Shown: positions 45,106-53,040, counted from the stretch's first letter. The stretch: 64,000 bases of DNA from Streptomyces sp. SID8374 (GCF_009865135.1 NZ_WWGH01000001.1:4216001-4280000); one strand, 5' to 3'. Translations and numbers: made by a program. The notes: generated by a model not told the origin, from the sequence alone.

Positions 45106-45315
45106 GTGATGGCTGATGAGCTCCTTGAGCCGAAGCGAGTCCACGCCGAGTACGGCTTCACCGCTCAGACCCTCGCCAACTGGCGGTGGATGGGCATTGG
45201 GCCCGACTACATCAAGACCAGCCCCGGACGCTCCGGGCGCATCAGGTACCGGCGCAGCGTCATCGAGGCATGGCTGAACGCCCAGACCGTCAACACCGCC
45301 GACGGCGCCGCATAG
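45106..45315 (+). CDS. Excisionase-like HTH_17 (AlpA/MerR-type) protein
   Basis: A 68-69 residue DNA-binding protein: L-L-E-P-K-R-V-H-A-E-Y-G-F-T-A-Q-T-L-A-N-W-R, then a wing G-R-I-R-Y-R-R-S-V-I-E-A-W-L. This is the size and pattern of Xis proteins, and the position beside int and repressor supports that role. It starts at GTG 45106 or ATG 45109 after GGAGTAGGG. A hairpin follows at 45335-45354. Confidence 0.82.
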   Translation: MMADELLEPKRVHAEYGFTAQTLANWRWMGIGPDYIKTSPGRSGRIRYRRSVIEAWLNAQTVNTADGAA

Positions 45316-45334
45316 AAACGGCCCCCACCAGATC

Positions 45335-45354
45335 GCCGGTGCTCGAACACCGGC
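45335..45354. terminator. Hairpin after excisionase-like gene
   Basis: GCCGGTG (45335-45341) pairs with CACCGGC (45348-45354) around CTCGAA. A second stem, AGCCCCGG with CCGGGGCT, follows at about 45392-45420 before the next gene. Confidence 0.7.
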
Positions 45355-45443
45355 AGGCAAGGGCCGTCAGTCCCACACACGCCGAAGCCCCGGCTCATCG
45401 CTCGCCAGCGACCGGGGCTCCAACAGATAAGGACATCACCATC

Positions 45444-45878
45444 ATGGCAGACGACGCCTTCGGCGAAATCGTCTCCGGCATCACCGCCAGCGGCAGCGCC
45501 TTCCACGGGGCAGTCCAGGAAGTACGCGCCGAGCTTCACCGGGCCCACCCTGGCGGCATCGACGTCGCACGGATCGGCCACGAAGCGTGGCGGCGACTCA
45601 CCCCCGTCCAGCAGGCCCACGCCCTCGACGGCCTGTTCGTCGCCTACATCCTCCGCCTCCACGACGAAGAGCGGGCCACGCGCCTCAACCACGACGCAGC
45701 CGGCGGACACACCCACCTCGAAGACGACGACCTCGCGATCCTCCACGACGCCGTCGCCGGCGCCGCACCCATCGGTCCCGACACCGAGATCGACGGGGTC
45801 TGCGCCACCGCCCTCGCCAACACCCTCGCCGAGCTCGAACTGCTCCAGCACCGGAGCGTCAACCAGGACGGCAGCTGA
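45444..45878 (+). CDS. Hypothetical AICE protein (144 aa)
   Basis: A 144-residue acidic, mostly helical protein (FGEIVSGITASGSAFHGAVQ, LTPVQQAHALDGLFVAYILR, DDLAILHDAVAGAAP). His and Asp are frequent (GHTHLEDDD). No family was recognised. ATG 45444. It is followed by a hairpin at 45887-45915 and stands in the left cargo arm of the element. Confidence 0.7.
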   Translation: MADDAFGEIVSGITASGSAFHGAVQEVRAELHRAHPGGIDVARIGHEAWRRLTPVQQAHALDGLFVAYILRLHDEERATRLNHDAAGGHTHLEDDDLAILHDAVAGAAPIGPDTEIDGVCATALANTLAELELLQHRSVNQDGS

Positions 45879-45886
45879 CGTGCCCC

Positions 45887-45915
45887 GGCCCGGCCTACAC
45901 ACCAGGGGCCGGGCC
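45887..45915. terminator. Hairpin after 144-aa gene
   Basis: GGCCCGGCC (45887-45895) pairs with GGCCGGGCC (45907-45915) around an 11-base loop. Confidence 0.65.
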
Positions 45916-45980
45916 ACCATGCCCCACCCCCTTCGCGAGACGTTCCCCGCCCCGTCTCGCTCTCGCGAACGGAAGACCAC

Positions 45981-46520
45981 GTGAGTACGACAATCAGCAC
46001 CGCAGAACAGCTGCGTCGCCGCCGCGAAGCCTCCTACCGCCTGCCTCCACTCGACTGCGGACACCGTGACCCGGAGGACTGCCTTACGGGGTGCGGCCCG
46101 CAGTCCGACAACGAAGAAACAGGCCCCAGTGAACTGCTGCTGGAGCTGGCCGAGCAGATTGAGCCCGGCGACGTCGTCGCCCTATGGGCGAGTGCAAAGT
46201 CCCTCTTCTTCGCCCACGACTTCCCCGCCTACGCCTCCCTGGAGTGGCGGCAACTCGGCCCCGACGACCCTCGCCGGCTCGCCGCCGCTCTCGACGCAGC
46301 CGAGAAGTGGCGCAAGTACGGCACCGATGTCACCCAGTGGCTTGAGGAAGCAAGCGCCCCCAAGCCGCCCATCTGGACCGGCCGTACACAGGCCGAACTT
46401 GATGAGGCGGCGAAACCGAAGCCCTCCCACGTACTCCGCGCAACCCCAGGTTGGCCCCCCATAGCCATCCCTGGACAGCCCGGCCGGTACCTCACTCACG
46501 CGCAGGAGATGGCGGCTTGA
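45981..46520 (+). CDS. Hypothetical AICE protein (179 aa)
   Basis: A 179-residue protein. A Cys/His cluster near the N-terminus (LDCGHRDPEDCLTGCG) could bind zinc. The middle is helical (ELLLELAEQIEPGDVVALWA), and the end is Pro-rich. GTG 45981. Its stop overlaps the start of the RepA-like gene (TTGA), so it is probably made together with it and may help replication. Confidence 0.68.
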   Translation: MSTTISTAEQLRRRREASYRLPPLDCGHRDPEDCLTGCGPQSDNEETGPSELLLELAEQIEPGDVVALWASAKSLFFAHDFPAYASLEWRQLGPDDPRRLAAALDAAEKWRKYGTDVTQWLEEASAPKPPIWTGRTQAELDEAAKPKPSHVLRATPGWPPIAIPGQPGRYLTHAQEMAA

Positions 46521-47791
46521 CCACGCAATATGAGGTCACCCGGTACTGCACCGAGATGGTGAACGGGCGCCCCTGCGACAACGTCGAGGGGTCGCACTTC
46601 GACGGCCGCATGGGACACCCGTTCCGCCCCGCGGCGACGGGATCACCGAACGGAACGGACCCGGGCGGCGAGACGGGTCCGACTCGTTCGCTGCTGCTGA
46701 GGCCCGCCTCGCAAATCAAGATCAAGCCGGTTCGGTGGCTCTGGGACACGACGCCCGAGGACTCACCGCCGACCTCGCACGGACGAATCCCCATGTACTC
46801 GCTCGTCCTTGCGGCAGGCGGACCTGGCCTCGGCAAGTCTCAGTTCGCGGTATGGCTGACCGCCCGCATCACCACGGGCACCCTGCCCGGCGAGCTCTGG
46901 GCGCAGCCCCGACCGGTGATCTACGCGGCTGCCGAGGACTCATGGACGTACACGATTGCCCCGCGGCTGGTCGCAGCCGGAGCCGACCTCGACCTTGTCT
47001 TTCACGTGGCTGTGCGGGACGAGGAGATGGCCTATGCGCGTCTCACTCTGCCCGTGGATACGTCTCTGCTGGCCCGTGAGGCGGAGGAGCGGAGCGTTGC
47101 GCTGCTGGTGATGGACCCGCTGTTGTCATACATCGACAAGGGCGTCAACGACTACAAGGCATCGGAAGTTCGGTCCGCCCTAGAACCACTGGTCGCAGCG
47201 GCGGACCGGCACCACTTCACCATTCTCGGCCTGGCCCACTTCACCAAGGCGGGCGGCACGGACCCTCTCTCACGGGTCGCCGGGTCTGGGGCGTTCGGTC
47301 AGCTCATCCGTGGCCTGATCGCCTTCGCGCGCGATGAAGGCGAGGGCGGCACCGACGACAAGTTCGTCATGTCCCTGGAGAAGAACAACCTCGGGCGTCT
47401 CGGTCTGCCCTCTCACGAGTACGTCATCCAGCCCGTCACGGTCCAGACCGACGAAGGCCCGTCCTACGTCTCGAAGTTCACGCTCGGGACAGAGACGGAC
47501 ACGTCCGTCCGCAACATCATGCGCGACGAAGCGTCCATCGGCCTGGACAAGGCGGAACGCACCGAAGCCGTCGAGTGGCTGGAGGACTACCTCACCCAAG
47601 GCGACCGGGCCGGCGAAGCACTACCGAAGGACGTCCAGGGCGCTGCTGCTAAGGCGGGCATCACCCCGAACGCCCTCCGTGACGCAAAGAAGAAACTCAA
47701 GATCAAAAGCGTCAAGCCGAAGGGGGTGAAAGACGCCTCCTGGCTCTGGCAGCTGCCCGACTACGCACCGACCGACGAACCCCCTCCCTAG
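46517..47791 (+). CDS. RepA/RecA-like AAA ATPase, probable replication protein
   Basis: A 424-residue protein of the AAA_25/RepA hexameric helicase group. A Cys-bearing head (about 1-60) is followed by Walker A LAAGGPGLGKSQFAVWL, Walker B VALLVMDPLLSYIDKG, a sensor-like LGLAHFTKAGG and GSGAFGQLIRGLIAFARD. The C-terminal 70 residues look like a winged helix (ITPNALRDAKKKLKIK). The start is TTG 46517, overlapping the previous stop; ATG 46556 is an alternative. Such helicases act with plasmid origins. The inverted-repeat cluster right after the gene supports this. Confidence 0.75.
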   Translation: MTTQYEVTRYCTEMVNGRPCDNVEGSHFDGRMGHPFRPAATGSPNGTDPGGETGPTRSLLLRPASQIKIKPVRWLWDTTPEDSPPTSHGRIPMYSLVLAAGGPGLGKSQFAVWLTARITTGTLPGELWAQPRPVIYAAAEDSWTYTIAPRLVAAGADLDLVFHVAVRDEEMAYARLTLPVDTSLLAREAEERSVALLVMDPLLSYIDKGVNDYKASEVRSALEPLVAAADRHHFTILGLAHFTKAGGTDPLSRVAGSGAFGQLIRGLIAFARDEGEGGTDDKFVMSLEKNNLGRLGLPSHEYVIQPVTVQTDEGPSYVSKFTLGTETDTSVRNIMRDEASIGLDKAERTEAVEWLEDYLTQGDRAGEALPKDVQGAAAKAGITPNALRDAKKKLKIKSVKPKGVKDASWLWQLPDYAPTDEPPP

Positions 47792-47831
47792 GTACGCAGT
47801 CCACATCTTCCGCATCTTCTCTCTGACCAGC

Positions 47832-47943
47832 AGATATATACCCCCCACCTTCCCCCCGCCTTCCCCTCATCTTCCCCCCACCTTCTAAATCCTCGAACTG
47901 AAGGTGCGGAGAAGAAGAGGGGAAGCGGGGGGAGAAGGTGAGG
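47832..47943. other. Inverted-repeat cluster, candidate replication origin
   Basis: An AT-rich spot (GATATATA, 47833-47840) is followed by four CACCTTCCCC-like direct repeats (47843-47885), a 14-base spacer, and their imperfect reverse complement (47900-47943). The two arms match at most positions. It lies just after the RepA-like gene. It could be an origin or a strong structured RNA element. Confidence 0.5.
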
Positions 47944-47989
47944 CGCCAAAACCGCAGGTCAGGCAGAAGATGCGGAAGGTGAGGGCGCT

Positions 47990-48238
47990 ATGCGGCCAGA
48001 GAAGCCCAGCAGCCATCCCAATGCAGGAGATCCAGTGACCGCCTCGCAGCCCACCAACGACCTCACCGAAGCCGAAGCGTTCAGCTCGGTCGGGTACCTC
48101 GCCCGCAGCCTCGCCCACCTTCGCGCCGGCCACCCCATCACCGACCTCGACGAACCCCACGTGCTGTACGTCGCCCCCACGCAGGTCGACGTCGACAACG
48201 CCCGCCACATGAACCAGCACATCAAGGAGACCCCGTGA
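47990..48238 (+). CDS. Small hypothetical AICE protein (82 aa)
   Basis: An 82-residue acidic protein; the helical core AEAFSSVGYLARSLAHLRAG is followed by H-V-L-Y-V-A-P-T-Q-V-D-V-D. ATG 47990 is used; GTG 48035 is an alternative. The stop overlaps the start of the next gene (GTGA). No family was recognised. Confidence 0.6.
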   Translation: MRPEKPSSHPNAGDPVTASQPTNDLTEAEAFSSVGYLARSLAHLRAGHPITDLDEPHVLYVAPTQVDVDNARHMNQHIKETP

Positions 48239-48606
48239 CTGCCCGAACCCTCACCCCCGGCCCGCCCACCGCTCTCGCCGACGACATCCGCGACCACCGG
48301 TACGCCATCCTCCAGACCCGCGTAGAGCGCATCCCGAAGCTGGTCAGGGGCCTGACCTGCCAGGAACCCGACGGCTGCACCAAGCCCGCAACCCTCGCAA
48401 CCCTGGCCATCGAGGGAACCGCCACCGACGACGACAACCCCGGCCTCTACCTGGCGAAGAAGAACGGGCTACCGCTCTGCATCGTCACCTGCGCCGAGCA
48501 CCGCAGCGAAGCAAGCCACGACCTGTACCGCGACCTGACCGGCCGGATGCGGCCGGACGGCATCCGCGCCTTCGACCTGCCCGGCCAGCACCTCGACTGG
48601 TCCTGA
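48235..48606 (+). CDS. Hypothetical AICE protein with Cys/His motifs (123 aa)
   Basis: A 123-residue protein. Two Cys pairs (LTCQEPDGCTKPA and LCIVTCAEH) and a His could form a zinc site. GTG 48235 overlaps the preceding stop by 4 bases, indicating coupled translation. A hairpin follows at 48617-48645. Function unknown. Confidence 0.65.
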   Translation: MTARTLTPGPPTALADDIRDHRYAILQTRVERIPKLVRGLTCQEPDGCTKPATLATLAIEGTATDDDNPGLYLAKKNGLPLCIVTCAEHRSEASHDLYRDLTGRMRPDGIRAFDLPGQHLDWS

Positions 48607-48616
48607 CCGCACAACG

Positions 48617-48645
48617 GGCCGGGCCCGCGGTTATCGGGCCCGGCC
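48617..48645. terminator. 11-bp/7-nt hairpin with CCCAGCATCCCA element
   Basis: GGCCGGGCCCG (48617-48627) pairs with CGGGCCCGGCC (48635-48645) around a 7-base loop. It is followed by CACTCACCCAGCATCCCA, which recurs after the hairpin at 50141-50169. Confidence 0.7.
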
Positions 48646-48682
48646 ACTCACCCAGCATCCCACCAACAGGAAGGAGCCGACC

Positions 48683-49390
48683 ATGGACGACACTCCGCTG
48701 ATCATGTGGGGCCGGTGCCGGTCCGGGCGCCGCTGGTTCTGGGCCGCGTCCGAACACGAGGGCGACCAAGCCCACGGGTGGGCCGACACCCGGGAGGAAG
48801 CCGCCCGACAGGGCAACGCCGCCGCGGTGAAGCTCGCCGCCGGCCGCTACGCCAACATCGAGATTCTGCACGGCATTGCCGACGAACGCCTCAAGAGGCT
48901 CAACACCGCCAAGAGAGCCGCCCAGCCGCCCCGTAGCGAACGAACAGGGGTCAAGCCGCCCCCGAACCCCATCGGCTACCTGTACGCCATCCAGCCGGGC
49001 CGCTGGGACCTTGACGACCGCACCTGGATCGAAGGCGGCATCGTCAAGTTCCCCATCACCAGGAAGACCGCCCGCCGGATCTACTACCTGCGGCGCCGCA
49101 CCCTGTTCGCGACGGGCCCCGAGTGGGAGCCCGGCTACATCAACCGGCTAGAGCTCGAATCGTTCGGGTCGGTGCGCGTCCCCCACTGGTTCATGTTGTT
49201 CGCCGAACCGCCCGAGCTCCCCGACACCAGCCTCCCGCAACCCCGTTGGCACCAACCCGCCCCCGCCCCGGACTTGAAGGCACTGAAGGCCGCCATGGCC
49301 GCCGCGCACCCCGACCGGGGCGGCACCGATGCCGAGTTCATCGCCGCCCGCCGCCGGTACGTACAAGCCCGCCACCGGCACGCCACCTGA
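48683..49390 (+). CDS. AICE protein with C-terminal J-domain-like motif (235 aa)
   Basis: A 235-residue protein. The N-terminal 70 residues (CRSGRRWFWAASEHEGDQAHG) and the middle part, rich in Trp and Tyr, are of unknown fold. The last 40 residues read ALKAAMAAAHPDRGGTDAEF, then I-A-A-R-R-R-Y: helix, HPD tripeptide and following helix as in DnaJ J-domains. Such domains recruit DnaK-type chaperones. ATG 48683 follows GGAAGGAG. The function in the element is unknown. Confidence 0.68.
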   Translation: MDDTPLIMWGRCRSGRRWFWAASEHEGDQAHGWADTREEAARQGNAAAVKLAAGRYANIEILHGIADERLKRLNTAKRAAQPPRSERTGVKPPPNPIGYLYAIQPGRWDLDDRTWIEGGIVKFPITRKTARRIYYLRRRTLFATGPEWEPGYINRLELESFGSVRVPHWFMLFAEPPELPDTSLPQPRWHQPAPAPDLKALKAAMAAAHPDRGGTDAEFIAARRRYVQARHRHAT

Positions 49391-49476
49391 CAGACGTCAC
49401 CGAAAACGTCCGAACCCGTAGCGCGAACACCCGCACCCGGACAACATCGACACCCCACCCACACCGAAAGGGCCCC

Positions 49477-50130
49477 ATGAGCAGACAACTCACCACCCAG
49501 AACGCGACGATCACCACCGCATCAATCCAGGTGCAGGCCCTCACCATCGGCAAGAAGCAGGTAACCCTCGCCGTCTTCCGACAGCTGGAAGACGCGAACA
49601 TCATCAACACCCTCGATGCCGGGCTCGCAGGCGAACCGTGGGGGAGGGTGAACTACCACCCGGACAAGTGCGCTGACGACAAGGAGCACCTCCACGTCGT
49701 CTGGGAGAAGGACGGCGAACTGCGCCGCGCAACCGTGTACGAACCCTCAGTGGCCTCACACCGGCACTTGAAGGCCGGTCTCTACGTCGAGGCGCTTATC
49801 GCCGAGGGCTTGACCTACGCTCACCGCGGCAATCAGGCCGGTAGGCCCGACCGGCTCCAGGTCGTCCGCAGCAGAACAGAAGACGGTCCGGGCTTCGCTC
49901 AATTTATGCACCGTGGCGTTCAGTTTCGTGGATCCGTTCGCAACGAGTTCACGTTCGCCTTCAACGACAGCAGGCCCGACAGGAGCCGAGAAGAGCTCTG
50001 GCATCGCCTGCGCCACGTTGCTGGCCCCGACGCCACCTCAGGGAGCCTCGCCGAGCAGCTGCCTGCCCTCGGCTACACGACGTCCTGGCGACGCCTGAAG
50101 GAGTCGCCCCAGCTGTTCATCGCCGTCTGA
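49477..50130 (+). CDS. Hypothetical AICE protein (217 aa)
   Basis: A 217-residue protein with an N-terminal beta region (ATITTASIQVQALTIGKKQV) and a strand/helix core. The His-rich patch (YHPDKCADDKEHLHVVWEKD) stands out. No family was recognised. ATG 49477 follows GAAAGG. A hairpin at 50141-50169 follows. Confidence 0.68.
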   Translation: MSRQLTTQNATITTASIQVQALTIGKKQVTLAVFRQLEDANIINTLDAGLAGEPWGRVNYHPDKCADDKEHLHVVWEKDGELRRATVYEPSVASHRHLKAGLYVEALIAEGLTYAHRGNQAGRPDRLQVVRSRTEDGPGFAQFMHRGVQFRGSVRNEFTFAFNDSRPDRSREELWHRLRHVAGPDATSGSLAEQLPALGYTTSWRRLKESPQLFIAV

Positions 50131-50140
50131 CCCGCACCAC

Positions 50141-50169
50141 GGCCGCCCCCGCGGGACTCGGGGGCGGCC
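50141..50169. terminator. 11-bp/7-nt hairpin with CCCAGCATCCCA element (second copy)
   Basis: GGCCGCCCCCG (50141-50151) pairs with CGGGGGCGGCC (50159-50169) around a 7-base loop. CACCACCCAGCATCCCA follows, as after 48645. Confidence 0.7.
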
Positions 50170-50231
50170 ACCACCCAGCATCCCAGTGCTGGTCAACCCG
50201 ACCAGCACCCAACACCGAGAGAGGCCAACCC

Positions 50232-50477
50232 ATGGACCACAACGCAGTAGCCATCGACCTCATCCGCCGTACCGAGAAGGCCGTCGAACAGGTCGCCCGC
50301 CTCGCCGTCGACACCGGCATCACCTTCAAGGTCGCCGACGTCGTCGACGCCGTCGAACGCGACCTCCCCGCCAACTACCCCGGTCCTCCCGCAGACGGAG
50401 GATCCACCCGCCGGGACATGATCGCGTCCATGGCGAACAACATCCTCACCGGAGAGATGTACGAAGACCCCGCCTGA
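50232..50477 (+). CDS. Small hypothetical AICE protein (81 aa)
   Basis: An 81-residue acidic helical protein (AIDLIRRTEKAVEQVARLAV, FKVADVVDAVERDLPANY). ATG 50232 follows GAGAGAGG. It ends ahead of a hairpin (50491-50498 with 50506-50513, 7-base loop). Function unknown. Confidence 0.62.
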   Translation: MDHNAVAIDLIRRTEKAVEQVARLAVDTGITFKVADVVDAVERDLPANYPGPPADGGSTRRDMIASMANNILTGEMYEDPA

Positions 50478-50566
50478 CGCACGACTCGGACGGGCCCGAA
50501 GCAACCGGGCCCGGCCACCCGTAAGGCTCTCATCCACCCAGCCCCCGCCCCGGACTTGGGAACGAG

Positions 50567-51034
50567 ATGGACGTCAACGACATCGTGCAGGAGCGCATAG
50601 CCGCCGCACGACGAAAGATCGCCAACGACAAACAACGCCGTACCGAACTCGCCGAAGCACGCAAACACGGCATCGCCGCCAGACACCGGCAGAAGCTAGC
50701 ACGGCTGTCCCAGTACAGCCCGGACACGCGCGAGACACCGGCAGCAGTCTCGGCACCCAGCAAGCGTGGGGATACGCCCACGGTTGCCAGGCCCCACGAG
50801 GGCCCCGCAAACGGCAGTCGCGGGGATACGCCCACAACTGCGGTGCAGAGGACCACGGTTGTGACCGTCAACCTGACGGACGCCAACGACAGCCCCCCTC
50901 CGGGAAGGTCAGTCGCACCCCCAGACCAAAGCCCCCTGACCAGTCAGCACCCCGCCCGCGCGCGAGGGACCGGTCATGACCCGATCGCCTTCAGGCGCGC
51001 GGGCATGCACGGAAACGGAGAGATCGATGAGTGA
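50567..51034 (+). CDS. Hypothetical AICE protein with RGDTPT repeats (155 aa)
   Basis: A 155-residue protein. The N-terminal 50 residues are a basic helix (RIAAARRKIANDKQRRTELA); the rest is disordered and carries RGDTPT twice, encoded by the repeated GGGGATACGCCCAC (50768-50781, 50822-50835). ATG 50567. Its last 8 bases overlap the start of the next gene. Confidence 0.58.
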   Translation: MDVNDIVQERIAAARRKIANDKQRRTELAEARKHGIAARHRQKLARLSQYSPDTRETPAAVSAPSKRGDTPTVARPHEGPANGSRGDTPTTAVQRTTVVTVNLTDANDSPPPGRSVAPPDQSPLTSQHPARARGTGHDPIAFRRAGMHGNGEIDE

Positions 51035-51383
51035 GCAGCCGCAGGGCCGTAAGGGTCAGCCGATCGAGGGTCGGGCGGAGTTGGATGCGGCGTGGTCGCG
51101 GTTCCGGCGGGCGATGATCCGCCTGGCCCGTGAGGGGCACCGTTCGGATCCGGGGACGTTGGCGAAGCTGAAGCCGATTGTGGCGGAGGCGACGGCGGCG
51201 CTGGACCGGTTGACGAGTGAGGCGCATGCGGCGGAGAACGCGTCGGTGCGTAACCGGCGGCTGTTGGAGGCGGAGGAGCAGCGGTTGGGGAAGCTGCTGC
51301 GGAAGTCGGCCCGGCAGGGTTCGCCGGGTGCGGTGCGGATGCTGCGGCAGATGGACGAGGGGCGCCCCGATGATGCGGCCTGA
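51027..51383 (+). CDS. Four-gene unit, gene 1: basic helical protein (118 aa)
   Basis: A 118-residue, strongly basic helical protein (WSRFRRAMIRLAREGHRSDP, LLEAEEQRLGKLLRKSARQG). ATG 51027 follows GGAAACGGAGAG. It is the first of four genes that overlap by 4-14 bases to 52750. The base composition changes here to G-rich codons (GCG, GTG, CGG, GAG) on the plus strand, unlike the C-ending codons of the neighbouring genes. Function unknown. Confidence 0.65.
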   Translation: MSEQPQGRKGQPIEGRAELDAAWSRFRRAMIRLAREGHRSDPGTLAKLKPIVAEATAALDRLTSEAHAAENASVRNRRLLEAEEQRLGKLLRKSARQGSPGAVRMLRQMDEGRPDDAA

Positions 51384-51786
51384 CGTGGGGGAGGCGGCCC
51401 GCCGGCTGCTTCGTCCGGACGGCTCGGTGAGGATCCCCGCGTCCCTTGCTGGCTCGGTGTTGCGGGTCTTGTTGCGGGATGCGGGGGCCAGGCTGAAGGC
51501 GGACCAGGGGACGGTGCCTTTGCCGGTGACCAGCTTGTTCTGGGCGTTGGCGTTGGCGGCGGAGCGGGCCGAGGCCGAGGAGGGTTCCGCCCCCGGAACT
51601 TCTGCTGACCGGCCGGTCAGTGTGGAGATCAGCACTGCGGAAGCGGCTCGCGAACTTGGGTGCTCCGAGGGCTATGTGAGGCGTCTGGCCCGTGCTGGTC
51701 GTCTCCGGGGCCGGAAGGTCGGCCCGGTGTGGTTGGTGGCCGAGGCGGCGATCGTCGCCCCAGAACGGACGGAGACAGCAGCATGA
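51370..51786 (+). CDS. Four-gene unit, gene 2: HTH_17-type DNA-binding protein (138 aa)
   Basis: A 138-residue protein. Residues 1-85 are helical; a MerR/HTH_17 domain lies near residues 88-125 (STAEAARELGCSEGYVRRLA, then G-R-L-R-G-R-K-V-G-P-V-W-L-V). It may direct the unit to DNA or regulate it. Start ATG 51370 or 51373. It overlaps gene 1 by 14 bases and gene 3 by 4. Confidence 0.7.
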   Translation: MMRPDVGEAARRLLRPDGSVRIPASLAGSVLRVLLRDAGARLKADQGTVPLPVTSLFWALALAAERAEAEEGSAPGTSADRPVSVEISTAEAARELGCSEGYVRRLARAGRLRGRKVGPVWLVAEAAIVAPERTETAA

Positions 51787-52475
51787 GCGGATTGGCGGAG
51801 GCGCAGCGGGAGCTGGCCGACACCCGGGCGGAGATCGCCGAACTCCAGGGGCTGATCGACGGTCTGGAAGAGAAGGTTCGGAACGGTGAGGAGGCCGAGG
51901 AGGCGCAACTGCTGGGGGAGCAGTACGGGTTGAAGCGTCTGGCGGAGCTGCGGCAGGAGGCGGCGGAGCGGAAGCTTGCCAAGGCCGAGGCGGCGGAGGA
52001 GGCCCGTCGGCGGGGTGAGGCGGAGGAGGCGGCGCGCGCGGATCTGGGGGCGGCGTCGGATGAGGTGATCGCCGACAGGTTCGTGGCGGCGGTGGCTGCT
52101 CTCGATGCTCTGGCGGAGGTGTGCGTTCAGCGTGAGACCGCGGTGCGTACCCATCTGAAGGCGTTCGCAGCGCTGGACATGCCGAACGTGGTCGCGAACG
52201 AGAACCCGCAGTTCATCATCCGGGTGGGCGACAGCAAGTTCGAGGTGGGTGAGCGGAAGGCTCAGGAGCTGGTGAGCCGGGCGATCAACCGGGTGTATGC
52301 GGTGCGGGGTCTGTCGGGGGCGCCGCGTATCGGGATCGGGTCCAGCCCGGTTGAGCGCCTGGTGGCCGCCCGTGTGGGTGTGGGGGAGCAGCAGGCGCGG
52401 GAGAAGACCGACACGTCGGCGTTCGCGGAGCTACTCGTGTCGGCGGCCCGCCAGGGCGAGGGGGCGCAGCGATGA
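51783..52475 (+). CDS. Four-gene unit, gene 3: coiled-coil protein (230 aa)
   Basis: A 230-residue protein. Residues 1-90 are a long coiled coil (EAQRELADTRAEIAELQGLI). The second half is a mixed domain (NENPQFIIRVGDSKFEVGER) ending in a Ser/Val-rich helix. It is reminiscent of phage scaffold-like or nuclease-accessory proteins, but no homology is claimed. ATG 51783 overlaps the stop of gene 2 (ATGA). Confidence 0.65.
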   Translation: MSGLAEAQRELADTRAEIAELQGLIDGLEEKVRNGEEAEEAQLLGEQYGLKRLAELRQEAAERKLAKAEAAEEARRRGEAEEAARADLGAASDEVIADRFVAAVAALDALAEVCVQRETAVRTHLKAFAALDMPNVVANENPQFIIRVGDSKFEVGERKAQELVSRAINRVYAVRGLSGAPRIGIGSSPVERLVAARVGVGEQQAREKTDTSAFAELLVSAARQGEGAQR

Positions 52476-52750
52476 GCGAGCAGCTGACGGCCGAGGACGT
52501 GGCCCGCATGTCGCCGGAGGAGATCGTGGCGGCGAACGATGCCGGTCTGCTGGAGGCGTACAAGAGCGCCCCGGCGTCGTCTGCCCGCCCGTACTCGGTG
52601 CCTACTGATCCGGCGACGGGTGCCCCGGTGCCGCAGTTGGGTGCGGCGGCGTTGGCGGCGATGGGGCCGGAGGAGGTCACGGCGGCGATCCGGGCGGGCA
52701 AGTTCGCGGCGCTCTCCGCGGGCCACGACGTGTCGGAACCTGAACCGTAA
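52472..52750 (+). CDS. Four-gene unit, gene 4: small acidic protein (92 aa)
   Basis: A 92-residue acidic protein with two similar helical segments: LTAEDVARMSPEEIVAANDA near the start, and AAMGPEEVTAAIRAGKFAAL near the end. M-x-PEE recurs in both, suggesting an internal duplication. ATG 52472 overlaps gene 3 (ATGA). The unit ends at two terminators (52767-52864). Confidence 0.65.
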   Translation: MSEQLTAEDVARMSPEEIVAANDAGLLEAYKSAPASSARPYSVPTDPATGAPVPQLGAAALAAMGPEEVTAAIRAGKFAALSAGHDVSEPEP

Positions 52751-52766
52751 CGAGAGCTACCTAGTG

Positions 52767-52783
52767 AAAGCGCGAGACGCTTT
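52767..52783 (+). terminator. Intrinsic terminator with T-tract
   Basis: AAAGCG (52767-52772) pairs with CGCTTT (52778-52783) around CGAGA, followed by T and G. An AT-rich stretch (to 52833) surrounds it. A T-tract is unusual for Streptomyces and may reflect foreign origin of the unit. Confidence 0.55.
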
Positions 52784-52833
52784 TGACCAATGATTCGTTG
52801 GCTATATGCGGCTTTTGCCTTTGAATCAAAAAT

Positions 52834-52864
52834 GGAGCCCCGACCGCGCGATGGTCGGGGCTCC
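52834..52864. terminator. 12-bp hairpin between convergent units
   Basis: GGAGCCCCGACC (52834-52845) and GGTCGGGGCTCC (52853-52864) pair fully around a 7-base loop. It separates the rightward four-gene unit from the leftward operon starting at 53875. Confidence 0.85.
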
Positions 52865-52880
52865 TGTCGTTGTGCGCGGG

Positions 52881-53018
52881 TTACGCCTCGGGCTCGGTGG
52901 GGATCAGGAACCCCCGTACCGGCCGGGGCTCGTCCGGGTCACGGGAGTCCGGTTCCTGCCCGGCCTTCCACGCGGCCACCATGTCCGCGTAGCGCGGGTC
53001 GATCCATTCCTTCGCCAT
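52881..53018 (-). CDS. Small hypothetical AICE protein (45 aa)
   Basis: ATG 53018 has an excellent AGGAGGTG ribosome-binding site 5 bases upstream. The 45 residues read as a helix (WIDPRYADMVAAWKAGQEPD) and a Pro-rich end. It is the last gene of the leftward operon, 22 bases after the glycine-rich-domain-like gene. Confidence 0.62.
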   Translation of the reverse strand: MAKEWIDPRYADMVAAWKAGQEPDSRDPDEPRPVRGFLIPTEPEA

Positions 53019-53040
53019 GAGGCACCTCCTGACCAGAAGG

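Noticed and set aside
51027..52750. Phage terminase/portal module
   Set aside because: Gene sizes and the HTH are suggestive, but no terminase ATPase, portal or capsid motif exists nearby.
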